Of a stretch of 64,000 nt of DNA, positions 34,371 through 42,384 are shown in pieces (the stretch's first letter is position 1; each line of letters starts with the position of its first letter). The translations under genes were made by a program, and so were the position numbers. Below the pieces are notes generated by a model. That model did not search any database. It was not told the origin of the DNA and saw only the letters and a program-made list of their open reading frames with translations. The stretch covers positions 499,442 through 563,441 of the forward strand of contig NZ_KI928919.1 in the NCBI RefSeq assembly GCF_000521215.1, written 5' to 3'. This DNA comes from Labrenzia sp. DG1229 (GTDB lineage Bacteria > Pseudomonadota > Alphaproteobacteria > Rhizobiales > Stappiaceae).

Positions 34371-34918
34371 TTCTCTGTCTTCCCCTGGAAACCACCGGGC
34401 ATCCGGCCTCTTTTCAGCATTGCCGGCAAGGCTCGATCTGTCGTCCAAAAATCACGTCGACCTCAGGTGAAATCGCCCCTGCCACCAAGACGGATGTAAC
34501 GGTGTGAAATCGTTCTGTAAACGCGCATTCGACCCGTTCTCTTGCACATATGCGACACGTCCAGGGCCATGTATCCCAGACATCTGTTTTCAGCACCGTT
34601 TCCCATCTCATTCCGGTATGTACAAGTCCGCCGTTGCCAGAACGCGGGCATCTTGCCATTGTTTTTCTGCGGTTTCACCTTGCCTTTTGCCGCATTAACC
34701 CGTATTCAGCGCGGCCATTCCAAATTCGAGACTGCATATCCTGCCCGAACTGCCGCCAGTGTGGGGGAATTCAAATCCACACTGGAGACAGATGCCTGCT
34801 CGTCACATTTTTGAAACTGAAGTTCGATCAAAGCATGCTGAAAAATGCGACGAACTTCAGATTCAGGTGATGAGCGGATCGTGGTGCGTTTGCGCGTCGC
34901 TTAACGAGGACGGCTGAA
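34371..34918. other. Intergenic region with a long imperfect hairpin
   Basis: About 550 bases between two divergent genes. Short open frames overlap here on both strands but none has a convincing start or protein. The only clear element is the inverted repeat at 34812-34865. Confidence 0.5.
34812..34865. repeat. Inverted repeat upstream of the Hsp70-like gene
   Basis: CTGAAGTTCG (34817-34826) and CGAACTTCAG (34851-34860) pair perfectly, and the arms extend outward by TGAA/TTCA beyond one mismatch. An inner GCAT/ATGC pair may lengthen the RNA stem. It lies 54 bases before the gene, so it may be a leader structure or an operator; no T-run follows. Confidence 0.55.
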
Positions 34919-36208
34919 ATGACCGAAACTATCGGACTTGATTTTGGGACCTCCAACACCGTTGCGGTGGCGGCCCGGCAATCAACGACGCTGCCTGTTC
35001 ATTTTCAGGACAGGGAGGAGACATTTACCTCCTTGCCGACGGTCCTGAGTTTTCTGGATCGCGGCGCTGCCCGGGCGCTTCATCCCGAAGTCGGCCCCTG
35101 GGCGATCCGGCAATTCCTGGAAAGCTTTGGCGATGTCCGCTTCATTCAGTCGCTCAAGACCTTCGCCGCCAGCAGCCTCTTCAAGGGAACAGGCGTCTTT
35201 GGCGTCCGCTTCGAATTTGAGGACCTGATGGCAACATTCCTGCGTTGCGCCTTTGAGCGCGCCGGGACACGTTTCGATCCCGCCGGTACCCGGCTGGTCG
35301 TTGGCCGCCCCGTAGAATTCGCAGGTCACAATCCGGACGAAACCCTGGCGATGGAACGTTACCGCAGAGCATTTCGCAAGGTTGGTTTTGAGGACATTCT
35401 GTTCGTCATGGAACCTGTCGGAGCAGCGTTTTCCTATGCACAGTCGCTGGAAAGAGACACGACCATTCTCGTGGCCGATCTCGGAGGCGGCACCACGGAC
35501 TATTCCATCATGCGGTTCGAGACTGCGGCCGGGCACCTGAAGGCAACACCTCTGGGGCGCGGAGGCATCGGCATTGCCGGAGACACGTTCGATTACCGCA
35601 TCATCGACAATGTTGTCCTGCCGAAACTGGGCAAGGGATCGGCCTACCAGAGCATGGGCAAGGTCCTTGAGATCCCGCCAAACCTTTTCTCCAACTTCGC
35701 CCGCTGGCACATGTTGTCGATCTTCAAGACGTCAGACGATTTCAAGGAAATGAAGAAGCTGCTGCGCTGGTGCCTGGAGCCGGACAAGATCGAATTGTTC
35801 ATCGAACTCGTCGACGAGGACCAGGGTTATCCGCTCTACAAGTCCGTGTCCGAAACGAAAGCCAGGCTGTCGTCAGATGACGAAGCGGAGTTTTCCTTCG
35901 CCCCTCTCGGTGCGGATTTCCGGGCGATGGTCTCCCGCCAGGAGTTCGAAGGCTGGATCGCCGCTGACCTTGCCAAGATGGACAAGGCCCTCGACGTAAC
36001 GCTTGCAAAGGCGGGACTTTCTGAAAACGACATCGACCGTGTGTTCATGACGGGTGGAACCTCCTTCGTGCCCGCCGTCCGCCGCCAGTTCGCCAACCGG
36101 TTCGGAACAGAGAAGATCTCCGGCGGCAACGAACTGACTTCCGTCGCCAACGGTCTGGCGCTGATCGGCGCACGGGAAGATGCCGGAGATTGGGCAGTAG
36201 CTGCTTAG
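34919..36208 (+). CDS. Hsp70-family ATPase-domain protein (YegD-like)
   Basis: 429 residues, the length of an Hsp70 nucleotide-binding domain without the substrate-binding half. Phosphate loop 1 is IGLDFGTSNT (5-14), phosphate loop 2 is VADLGGGTTDYS (185-196), and the adenosine motif MTGGTSFVPAV lies near 380. E. coli YegD has the same domain-only layout; its job is unclear. No J-domain or nucleotide exchange gene is near. Cytosolic, presumably an ATP-dependent switch. Confidence 0.88.
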   Translation: MTETIGLDFGTSNTVAVAARQSTTLPVHFQDREETFTSLPTVLSFLDRGAARALHPEVGPWAIRQFLESFGDVRFIQSLKTFAASSLFKGTGVFGVRFEFEDLMATFLRCAFERAGTRFDPAGTRLVVGRPVEFAGHNPDETLAMERYRRAFRKVGFEDILFVMEPVGAAFSYAQSLERDTTILVADLGGGTTDYSIMRFETAAGHLKATPLGRGGIGIAGDTFDYRIIDNVVLPKLGKGSAYQSMGKVLEIPPNLFSNFARWHMLSIFKTSDDFKEMKKLLRWCLEPDKIELFIELVDEDQGYPLYKSVSETKARLSSDDEAEFSFAPLGADFRAMVSRQEFEGWIAADLAKMDKALDVTLAKAGLSENDIDRVFMTGGTSFVPAVRRQFANRFGTEKISGGNELTSVANGLALIGAREDAGDWAVAA

Positions 36209-36246
36209 TTTCAAGACATTCCAATTTTCGCAACATCAACAAAACA

Positions 36247-36579
36247 TCACTCGGTCTTTTCATAATGAACGTCATCCAAAATGAACGCGAGCACTTCAGT
36301 GAGATAGCCTACACTGCAATAGACACTCAGAACGTTTTTTCCTGCATCGAACGAGTAGTGGACGAAGTCGTCTTCGCTTGAAATCACATCTTCCGAACAG
36401 GGACGATTGTATCTGGATACGGTATCGTCGAACCGATGCTCGATCGTATCGAGATCCAGACGTACGCTCCATCCCGGGTTGTCGAGCGTTTTGATTGTCA
36501 GTCCACCCTGATGCTCCCAGTCACCGTCGCAGTTGGCGGCGAACCACTTTTCGATTTGCGAAATGCTGATGTCCGTCAA
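36247..36579 (-). CDS. Imm53-family immunity-type protein
   Basis: 110 residues. The sequence carries the Imm53 pattern: IEKWFAANCDGDWEHQGGL, TIKTLDNPGWSVRLDL and an acidic C-terminal helix. Imm53 proteins are predicted to neutralise toxins of polymorphic or contact-dependent systems. No toxin gene or secretion marker is seen nearby, so it is an orphan, perhaps protecting against neighbours. It begins three bases after the DUF1905 gene stops, so the two are an operon. GC and codon use look somewhat lower than the flanks. Confidence 0.75.
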   Translation of the reverse strand: MTDISISQIEKWFAANCDGDWEHQGGLTIKTLDNPGWSVRLDLDTIEHRFDDTVSRYNRPCSEDVISSEDDFVHYSFDAGKNVLSVYCSVGYLTEVLAFILDDVHYEKTE

Positions 36580-36582
36580 TAC

Positions 36583-36897
36583 CTATGTCCCCGGTTCGTC
36601 CAAGACTGTCATTTCCACAACGACCCGGTCCTCTGCAGAGACCTTTTCAGCCTTGCGCACTGCGGCCTTTACCGGCAGCAGGAAAGAGCCGGAGGCCTTG
36701 TCCGGCCAGATCGTGGTGCGCCATGTCGAGGAGCCGATGCTGGCCTTGACCCTGATCATGCCCCAGCTTTTCGCCTTCCGGCCACCAGCCAGAAAACGGA
36801 TCTGGTCGACGCATTCCACCGGCAGGGTGATGAACGTCCAGCCACCCGGTCCGGGCGACACCCACAGGTCACCGGAAAATTCCAATTGATCAAGCAC
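36583..36897 (-). CDS. DUF1905 domain protein
   Basis: 104 residues with a GTG start. It has the DUF1905 pattern of a small beta-barrel: LEFSGDLWVSPGPGGWTFI at the start, TLPVE next, SSTWRTTIWPD in the middle, and a C-terminal LPVKAAVRKAEKVSAEDRV. Function unknown; the fold is OB-like and these proteins sometimes accompany YdeI/OmpD-associated domains. No good ribosome site precedes the GTG, so the start is uncertain. Upstream partner of the Imm53 gene. Confidence 0.75.
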   Translation of the reverse strand: MLDQLEFSGDLWVSPGPGGWTFITLPVECVDQIRFLAGGRKAKSWGMIRVKASIGSSTWRTTIWPDKASGSFLLPVKAAVRKAEKVSAEDRVVVEMTVLDEPGT

Positions 36898-37028
36898 GAT
36901 GGTTCGACTTCGGTTCGAGGAAGAAGAAATTGCAACATGTCGGTAATTTCAGAGAACCAACATCGCCGTCAACCGCCTAAAGGCCTTGCAGATAACGCTG
37001 CTGCCATTTCCTGAAAAAGAGATTGGGC

Positions 37029-37053
37029 CGGGCGCCGGAAAACCCGGCGCCCG
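37029..37053 (-). terminator. Hairpin after the PepSY gene
   Basis: CGGGCGCCGG (37029-37038) and CCGGCGCCCG (37044-37053) form a perfect 10-bp stem with a five-base loop, just past the stop of the PepSY gene at 37063. On the minus strand a CTCTTTTTC stretch lies about ten bases further, so termination is likely. Confidence 0.75.
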
Positions 37054-37062
37054 AGGCCATCT

Positions 37063-38469
37063 TCAGCCAAACGCCCGGCGCAGCATGGGCACCCGCTTGA
37101 TGATCAGATAGTCGAGTGCAAGCACGCTCAACAGCGTCAGACCGACCAGCGGAAAAGCCAGCGACAGAAACAACATCAGGATCATTGCGCCGCGCCAATG
37201 CGGAAGATCCTCAGGTGTTTTCGGTGCAAAAACCCGCAGCGCCATGCCTTTTGGCCGGCGCAGCCACCACATCACGGCGCCGCTGACACACAGGAAGATC
37301 ACCGACAGACAGACCAACGTGTTGAGGATCAGGTTCCAGAGACCCATCAGACCCATGTGCAGCGGAATGCCGACCGCCATTGCCTTGCCCGCTGCCGAGT
37401 AATCGGCAAAGGCGACATTGGCGAGGACACGGCCGGTGTACTGATCGACATGAACGGTCCTGTCGGAGAACGGGTCTTCCGCATCGGCGCTCATCGTATC
37501 CTGGTTTATCGTCCAGACTCCGGTTTCGCCCCGGGGATAGGATATGCGATATCTTGCATTGAAGCCCAGCGCACCGGCCAGTGTTGCAACGCTGTCGATG
37601 TCGACCGGAACACCGGGTGAAGTCCCCTCTATGCCCGCCTCGGAACCGGATGCCGGCATCCGGGTCTGCTCCAGAGCCCAGGGCACCTCGGAAACCGCGC
37701 CGTGGTTCATTGCGGCATGGGTTTCGTCCGACAGGGGAACGTTGTCCCACTTTTCGGCAGGAAACGTGCTCCAGGCCTGAACGAACTTGCCGCCCCAGAT
37801 GCCCGTCCAGGCCATGCCTGTGATCAGGAACGTCAGGAGGAGCGCGGAAACATAAATGCCGATGTTCACGTGCAGCGTTTTCAGAAGCGCTCGTCCCTTC
37901 TGGGTCAGGTCCGGAACAAGGGCTCTCACCAGAGAAACATTGCGCGGCCACCAGAGGTATAGTCCGGTCACGATCAGGACGAGGGAAAGACCCGCCGCGA
38001 TTTCAATGAGCCGGTCACCGGGCGTCCCCAGAAGAAGATCGCTGTGAATGCCGTCGGCGAAATCGTACCAGCCCTGGCGCCGGGTCCAGCTTTCCACAAT
38101 GTTGCCGGTGTAGGGATCGACGGCAACCATTTCCTGCGTGCCGTCCTGATTGATCCGGAAAACCGAAACGCTGTCTTCCGACCGCCCCTTCAGCCACTCC
38201 AAAGGTGTGCCGCCCTGCCGGCTTTCAAGGGCGGCCTGCACCTGATCCGAAATGGAGAGGACAGTGCCGTTCGCAGGAACCGGAACCGTGATTTTTTCAC
38301 CGTCCCGACCATCGATGAAACCAATATACATCATCATCAGGCCGGTGACGGCGAGGACGGTCAGAAAGGGAATGGCGAAAAGACCGGCATAAAAGTGCCA
38401 GCGCCAGGCCGCAAGATAGAAACGGCTGGGCGTGGACGCATCCTGGGCGTCCTGAGAAATTGTGCTCAT
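37063..38469 (-). CDS. PepSY-associated membrane protein
   Basis: 468 residues from the ATG at 38467-38469, with GGAG six bases upstream. The first membrane span (FYAGLFAIPFLTVLAVTGLM) is followed by a periplasmic PepSY-like region, then spans near LIEIAAGLSLVLIVTGLYLWW and LLLTFLITGMAWTGIWGG, a second periplasmic part and C-terminal spans. The family is often found with siderophore receptors and is thought to reduce or handle ferric or metal complexes at the inner membrane; here it follows a DUF2946 gene, a pairing seen with copper- or iron-related genes. No TonB receptor is near. Confidence 0.85.
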   Translation of the reverse strand: MSTISQDAQDASTPSRFYLAAWRWHFYAGLFAIPFLTVLAVTGLMMMYIGFIDGRDGEKITVPVPANGTVLSISDQVQAALESRQGGTPLEWLKGRSEDSVSVFRINQDGTQEMVAVDPYTGNIVESWTRRQGWYDFADGIHSDLLLGTPGDRLIEIAAGLSLVLIVTGLYLWWPRNVSLVRALVPDLTQKGRALLKTLHVNIGIYVSALLLTFLITGMAWTGIWGGKFVQAWSTFPAEKWDNVPLSDETHAAMNHGAVSEVPWALEQTRMPASGSEAGIEGTSPGVPVDIDSVATLAGALGFNARYRISYPRGETGVWTINQDTMSADAEDPFSDRTVHVDQYTGRVLANVAFADYSAAGKAMAVGIPLHMGLMGLWNLILNTLVCLSVIFLCVSGAVMWWLRRPKGMALRVFAPKTPEDLPHWRGAMILMLFLSLAFPLVGLTLLSVLALDYLIIKRVPMLRRAFG

Positions 38470-38548
38470 GGGAACTCCATTGAAAACCTGCTTCAACGGG
38501 TCTCTGCCCGGCAGGCTTCAGTTTCGATTGAGGGTTTTGACTGGAGGT

Positions 38549-38956
38549 TCAGGCCCCATGAGGAGGTGCGCGCGCGCCAAGTGAGCCGGCGATCGTGGTG
38601 GGCAGCCAGATGCCGTGATGTCCCGAATTCAATTCACCGGAAGTATGGGGTCGAAAGTCGAAACCGGTTGCTTGCGGAGCATCGAGGAACGCGCCGACAC
38701 CAGCAAAAACACAGTGCCCGTGCGCGAATGAGCTGTCTTCATCCTCTTCCGACGGCGCAGAAATTTCCAGACCATTGGCGTCCAGAGTTACCGTTCGCAA
38801 CCCGTCCGTGGTACAGAGCGTAACGGTGAACCCACCATCCGCCTGGACAGCAGGCATGAAGCCCTGAGGCACGAGTGCGGTGAACAGGAAGGGCAGCAAC
38901 AGCAACGCCATGCCTGCTGTTCTCAAGTCCGGAAATTTTAGCCGGAAGTGCCTCAC
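38549..38956 (-). CDS. DUF2946 family exported protein
   Basis: 135 residues. An N-terminal signal or anchor span (AGMALLLLPFLFTALVPQGF) leads to the DUF2946 pattern GFMPAVQADGGFTVTLCTTDG, with an acidic EEDED patch and HGHC. Such proteins are small periplasmic or membrane-anchored factors found near metal-related genes; the His and Cys residues suggest metal contact. It lies 79 bases upstream of the PepSY gene on the same strand and is probably in one operon with it. Confidence 0.75.
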   Translation of the reverse strand: MRHFRLKFPDLRTAGMALLLLPFLFTALVPQGFMPAVQADGGFTVTLCTTDGLRTVTLDANGLEISAPSEEDEDSSFAHGHCVFAGVGAFLDAPQATGFDFRPHTSGELNSGHHGIWLPTTIAGSLGARAPPHGA

Positions 38957-39296
38957 ACCCGAATGCCCCTTTCAAGATGCTCAATTCTTTAGGTCAGATT
39001 CCGGAGAAAAACAAATCCTGTCATCCAATGTGTCTGTTTCGACCAATGGATGTCGTTTTCTCGCTTGATCCGCCAATAGCGCTCCCCTAGATTGCGGCAA
39101 CTTGACGGCGTCCTATCAGGGACTGAAAGCGATTCTGGATGCGGTTGACCCACTCTGGGGACCAAGGCCGGAGCTGTCCGAAGCAACACGATGTTTGGCT
39201 GATTCAAAATCGGCCAACGTTGGTTGCATGCTTTCATCTCCCTGTTTCGCGGTCATTCAACTGCCGGTTCCGGCACCTGCCTTTGGGAGATAAATT
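38957..39296. other. Divergent control region before the cobalamin genes
   Basis: 340 bases between the DUF2946 gene and the first gene of the cob run, with no gene of its own. I looked for a cobalamin riboswitch and found only scattered partial matches (see rejected items). Promoters for both directions must lie here. Confidence 0.5.
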
Positions 39297-39539
39297 ATGA
39301 TCAACCGGATTGTCCTCGCCAGCCTTGCCGCAGTTCTCTTGCCTTCGGCAGCCTTTGCGCATGGTGGTCACCTGGGTGAACTTGCCGGACACGCGCACTG
39401 GATCGGCGTTGCAGCTCTTGCCGGGGCCGCTCTCGTTGCAGGCGTCGTCGCTTTGAAAGACCGCAAGAAACAGGACGTTGACGACGCAGCCGAAGCAGAT
39501 GGGGCAGAAGAAGACAACGCCGGTGAAGCCGCTCAATGA
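39297..39539 (+). CDS. Small His-containing membrane protein, DUF6732-like
   Basis: 80 residues: a signal-like N-terminus (LASLAAVLLPSAAFA), a His-rich motif HGGHLGELAGHAHW, one membrane span (VAALAGAALVAGVVAL) and a charged acidic tail. A GGGAG site lies 8 bases upstream. It overlaps cobH by four bases. His-rich small membrane proteins in front of cob genes are candidates for cobalt handling; that role is inferred. The family name is from memory of similar proteins beside cobH. Confidence 0.7.
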   Translation: MINRIVLASLAAVLLPSAAFAHGGHLGELAGHAHWIGVAALAGAALVAGVVALKDRKKQDVDDAAEADGAEEDNAGEAAQ

Positions 39540-40222
39540 GCGGAACACCGGTCCGGGAGCAATACTTGGCAGATCGACCGACACCAGCATACCGGTACGA
39601 AAAGGACCCGTCGGCGATCTATCGTCAGTCCTTTTCCATCGTGCGTGACGAAGCGGATCTCTCCTGTTTGCCGGAGGAATTGCACCCGATCGCCGTGCGC
39701 CTGATCCATGCCTGCGGGATGACGGATCTGCCAACTGAACTGGCCTGGTCGGACACGGTGCTTGAATCGGCAAACGACGCCTTCCAGAACAACGCACCAG
39801 TCTTGTGCGACGTCGAGATGGTGGCGCATGGCATCATCCGTTCCCGTCTGCCCGCTGGAACTGACGTCGTCTGCACTCTCAATGATGAACGTGTTCGGGA
39901 GTTGGCGAAGCACCTTGGCACGACCCGCTCTGCAGCAGCCGCTGAATTGTGGGCGGACCGCCTGGAAGGTGCCGTGGTTGCGGTTGGAAATGCGCCGACG
40001 ACGCTGTTCCATCTCCTTGAATCGATTGCGGCGGGCGGCGCAATGCCAGCTCTCGTTCTCGGGTTTCCGGTTGGATTTGTCGGAGCTGCCGAATCCAAGG
40101 ACGCCCTGATCGAGAACCCGTTCGGTCTGCCGTTTCTGGCCCTCAGAGGCCGACGCGGCGGCTCTGCGATGGCAGCTGCGGCGGTCAATGCTCTTGCTGC
40201 CGGCCTGCCGGAAGAAAGTTGA
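39536..40222 (+). CDS. cobH: Precorrin-8X methylmutase
   Basis: 228 residues, the family length. It moves the methyl group from C11 to C12 to give hydrogenobyrinic acid. The catalytic His lies in VRLIHACGMTDLP; further family marks are ANDAFQNNAPVLCDVEMVAHGI and VGNAPTTLFHLLE. ATGA overlap with the small membrane protein gene. Confidence 0.95.
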   Translation: MSGTPVREQYLADRPTPAYRYEKDPSAIYRQSFSIVRDEADLSCLPEELHPIAVRLIHACGMTDLPTELAWSDTVLESANDAFQNNAPVLCDVEMVAHGIIRSRLPAGTDVVCTLNDERVRELAKHLGTTRSAAAAELWADRLEGAVVAVGNAPTTLFHLLESIAAGGAMPALVLGFPVGFVGAAESKDALIENPFGLPFLALRGRRGGSAMAAAAVNALAAGLPEES

Positions 40223-40229
40223 GACAGCG

Positions 40230-40466
40230 GTGACCGAAAACAAAAAGGGCCTGAGATCGACAAACACCGGCAAGCCGATGCGATCGCGCGGGTTTCTGTC
40301 CCGTCCCGGCGGTGTGGCTCAAAACAGTGCAGATGACACAGGCGGTCACGCTGGCGAAAAAACGATGTCGCGCGGGAAAAGACAGATTTCGGCCACTCTC
40401 GACGGCAGGCCGACAACCCTTTCCTCAAAGACAAAGATCAAGCCCTATCGTCTGGAGGACAAATGA
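40230..40466 (+). CDS. Possible small basic protein between cobH and cobL
   Basis: An open frame of 78 residues from GTG 40230, seven bases after the cobH stop and overlapping the cobL start by four bases (ATGA). The spacing is what coupled genes show. The product is basic, without membrane span (RSTNTGKPMRSRGFLSRPGG, then LSSKTKIKPYRLEDK). I recognise no family, and it could be a leader that couples cobL translation. Confidence 0.4.
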   Translation: MTENKKGLRSTNTGKPMRSRGFLSRPGGVAQNSADDTGGHAGEKTMSRGKRQISATLDGRPTTLSSKTKIKPYRLEDK

Positions 40467-41662
40467 CCTCTCCCTGGCTGACCCTGATCGGCATTGGTGA
40501 AGACGGCGTTCTGGCTCCGGGGGGACAGGATGCACTCCTGCGCGCGGAAGTCGTCTATGGCGGATCCCGTCACCTCGACCTGGCAAGTGTCGGATCTGCC
40601 GAGAAGAGAACCTGGCCATCACCCTTTGCATCGGTTTTTGAAGACCTTACACGATTGCAAGGAAAACGCATCGCGGTGCTGGCAACCGGCGATCCGATGT
40701 GGTTCGGCATAGGGTCATCGCTGGTCAGGCGTTTCGGTGCAGGTCAGTTGAGAGTGTTTCCGTCCCTTTCCGCCTTTCAGCTTGCCGCCTCGCGATTGGG
40801 ATGGCCTGTGCAGGACTGCGAGTGCCTGTCGGTTCATGGCCGGCCCGTCGACCTGTTGCGCAGCGCGCTCTACCCAGGTGCCCGGCTTCTCGTCCTGACA
40901 AGCGGTGCGGATACACCGCGCGAGGTTGCGGACCTGCTTGCTGATGAGGGCTATGGCCAGACCCGGATGACCGTTCTGGAACATCTTGGCGGCGAAAAGG
41001 AACGACAGGTTGTCTCGACCGCTGAAGACTGGTCCTGCGAAGTCGCGGCCTTTCATACACTTGCCCTTGATGTTGTCGCCGAACTGGGAACCCACATCCG
41101 CCCGCGGACGCCCGGACTGTCCGACGAAGCCTTTCACCATGACGGCAAGATGACCAAGCAGGATGTTCGCGCTGTCACGCTGGCTGAACTGAAACCGCAT
41201 CCTGGCGCGGTTCTCTGGGATATCGGCGCCGGTTGCGGTTCCGTTGCCATTGAGTGGCTCAGGGCCGCGAACCAGACACAGGCATTCGGTCTCGAACCCC
41301 TTGCCGAACGCCGGCAGATGGCCATGGACAATGCCGTTGCTCTTGGCGTCCCCCATCTGAAGCTGATCGACGCAACAGCGCCGGAAGGTCTCGAGAATTT
41401 GCCCGAACCGGACGCCGTTTTCATCGGTGGAGGCCTGACCGTGCCCGGCATCATCGATGCAGCGCTCAAGGCGTTGCCCGCCGGAGGCCGGCTCGTCGCA
41501 AATGCCGTGACGCTGGAGAGCGAAGCCGTTCTGCTTGCGGCCTATCAGGCACTTGGAGGAAACTTGAAGAAAATTTCCATACACCGCGCAAGCGCTGTCG
41601 GCGGTCTGACCGGCTGGCGCCCGCTCATGCCGGTGACGCAATGGAGCCTGACCAGATCATGA
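40463..41662 (+). CDS. cobL: Precorrin-6Y C5,15-methyltransferase (decarboxylating)
   Basis: 399 residues made of a CbiE-type methylase (N-terminal 200 residues, LTLIGIGEDGVL and LATGDPMWFGIGSSL) and a CbiT-type methylase with SAM motif LWDIGAGCGSVAIEWLRA. It methylates C5 and C15 and removes the acetate carboxyl. Overlaps cobI by four bases. Confidence 0.95.
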   Translation: MTSPWLTLIGIGEDGVLAPGGQDALLRAEVVYGGSRHLDLASVGSAEKRTWPSPFASVFEDLTRLQGKRIAVLATGDPMWFGIGSSLVRRFGAGQLRVFPSLSAFQLAASRLGWPVQDCECLSVHGRPVDLLRSALYPGARLLVLTSGADTPREVADLLADEGYGQTRMTVLEHLGGEKERQVVSTAEDWSCEVAAFHTLALDVVAELGTHIRPRTPGLSDEAFHHDGKMTKQDVRAVTLAELKPHPGAVLWDIGAGCGSVAIEWLRAANQTQAFGLEPLAERRQMAMDNAVALGVPHLKLIDATAPEGLENLPEPDAVFIGGGLTVPGIIDAALKALPAGGRLVANAVTLESEAVLLAAYQALGGNLKKISIHRASAVGGLTGWRPLMPVTQWSLTRS

Positions 41663-42384
41663 GCGGAACACTTTACGGCATCGGTCTCGGCCCCGGCGAT
41701 CCGGAACTTATGACCCTGAAGGCACATCGGCTGATTGCGTCGGCAAAAGTTGTTGCCTATCCGGCGCCGGATACGGGCGAAAGTTTTGCCCGCTCCATCG
41801 CCGCCGGCACGATTCCCCACACTGCGCGGGAAATTCCAATTGTCGTGCCGATGCGCGTCGATCGTTTTCCCGCCCGGGAGATTTACGACAAGGCATCGGA
41901 AGAGATTGCAGCAGTTCTTGCAACCGGCGAAGACGTCGTAACGCTGTGTGAAGGCGATCCGTTCTTCTACGGTTCCTTCATGTACCTCTTCGACCGTCTG
42001 TCCGATCGCTTTGCGATTGAAATCGTTCCGGGTGTCACTTCGCTCACAGCCTGTGCGGCCCAGCTCCAGCGTCCGCTGACGTCGAGAAACGATGTTCTTA
42101 CAGTGATCCCGGGACCATTGCCGGACACCGAGATCGAACAGAAGATCGCGGAAGCGCAGGCAGTCGCCATCATGAAGGTCGGACGCCACCTTTCCCGTTT
42201 GAGGGCTCTGCTTGGCCGGATGGGTCTTCTGGAAAGAGCCGGCTATGTGGAACGCGCCAGCCTGGCTGAGCAAAAGGTTCACCGCCTCATTGACCTTGAG
42301 GCCGAAACCGCCCCTTACTTTTCCATGATCCTCATCTACAAGGGAGACGAAGCGTGGACGCTTCCCCCATCCTTTTCGTCCTGA
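41659..42384 (+). CDS. cobI: Precorrin-2 C20-methyltransferase
   Basis: 241 residues from the ATG that overlaps the cobL stop (ATGA). It is a SAM-dependent tetrapyrrole methylase: LYGIGLGPGDPELMTLKA at the N-terminus, then VTLCEGDPFFYGSFMYL and EIVPGVTSLTACAAQL. It methylates C20 of precorrin-2. The next gene starts 31 bases inside its end. Confidence 0.94.
   Translation: MSGTLYGIGLGPGDPELMTLKAHRLIASAKVVAYPAPDTGESFARSIAAGTIPHTAREIPIVVPMRVDRFPAREIYDKASEEIAAVLATGEDVVTLCEGDPFFYGSFMYLFDRLSDRFAIEIVPGVTSLTACAAQLQRPLTSRNDVLTVIPGPLPDTEIEQKIAEAQAVAIMKVGRHLSRLRALLGRMGLLERAGYVERASLAEQKVHRLIDLEAETAPYFSMILIYKGDEAWTLPPSFSS

Noticed and set aside
34500..34870. Several overlapping short frames upstream of the Hsp70-like gene
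   Set aside because: They overlap one another in different frames with no conserved motif or start signal; chance frames.
36583..36897. DUF1905 protein as the toxin paired with Imm53
   Set aside because: DUF1905 is a small beta-barrel domain without catalytic residues typical of toxins, and it lies upstream as a compact cytosolic protein without any export signal.
39090..39185. Possible cobalamin riboswitch upstream of the cob genes
   Set aside because: Pieces recall the conserved boxes (CGGCAACTTGA, CCCACTCTGG, AAGGCCGGAG), but spacing between the last two is far too short and the core stems cannot be drawn. A covariance-model search would decide; a strong hit would reverse this.
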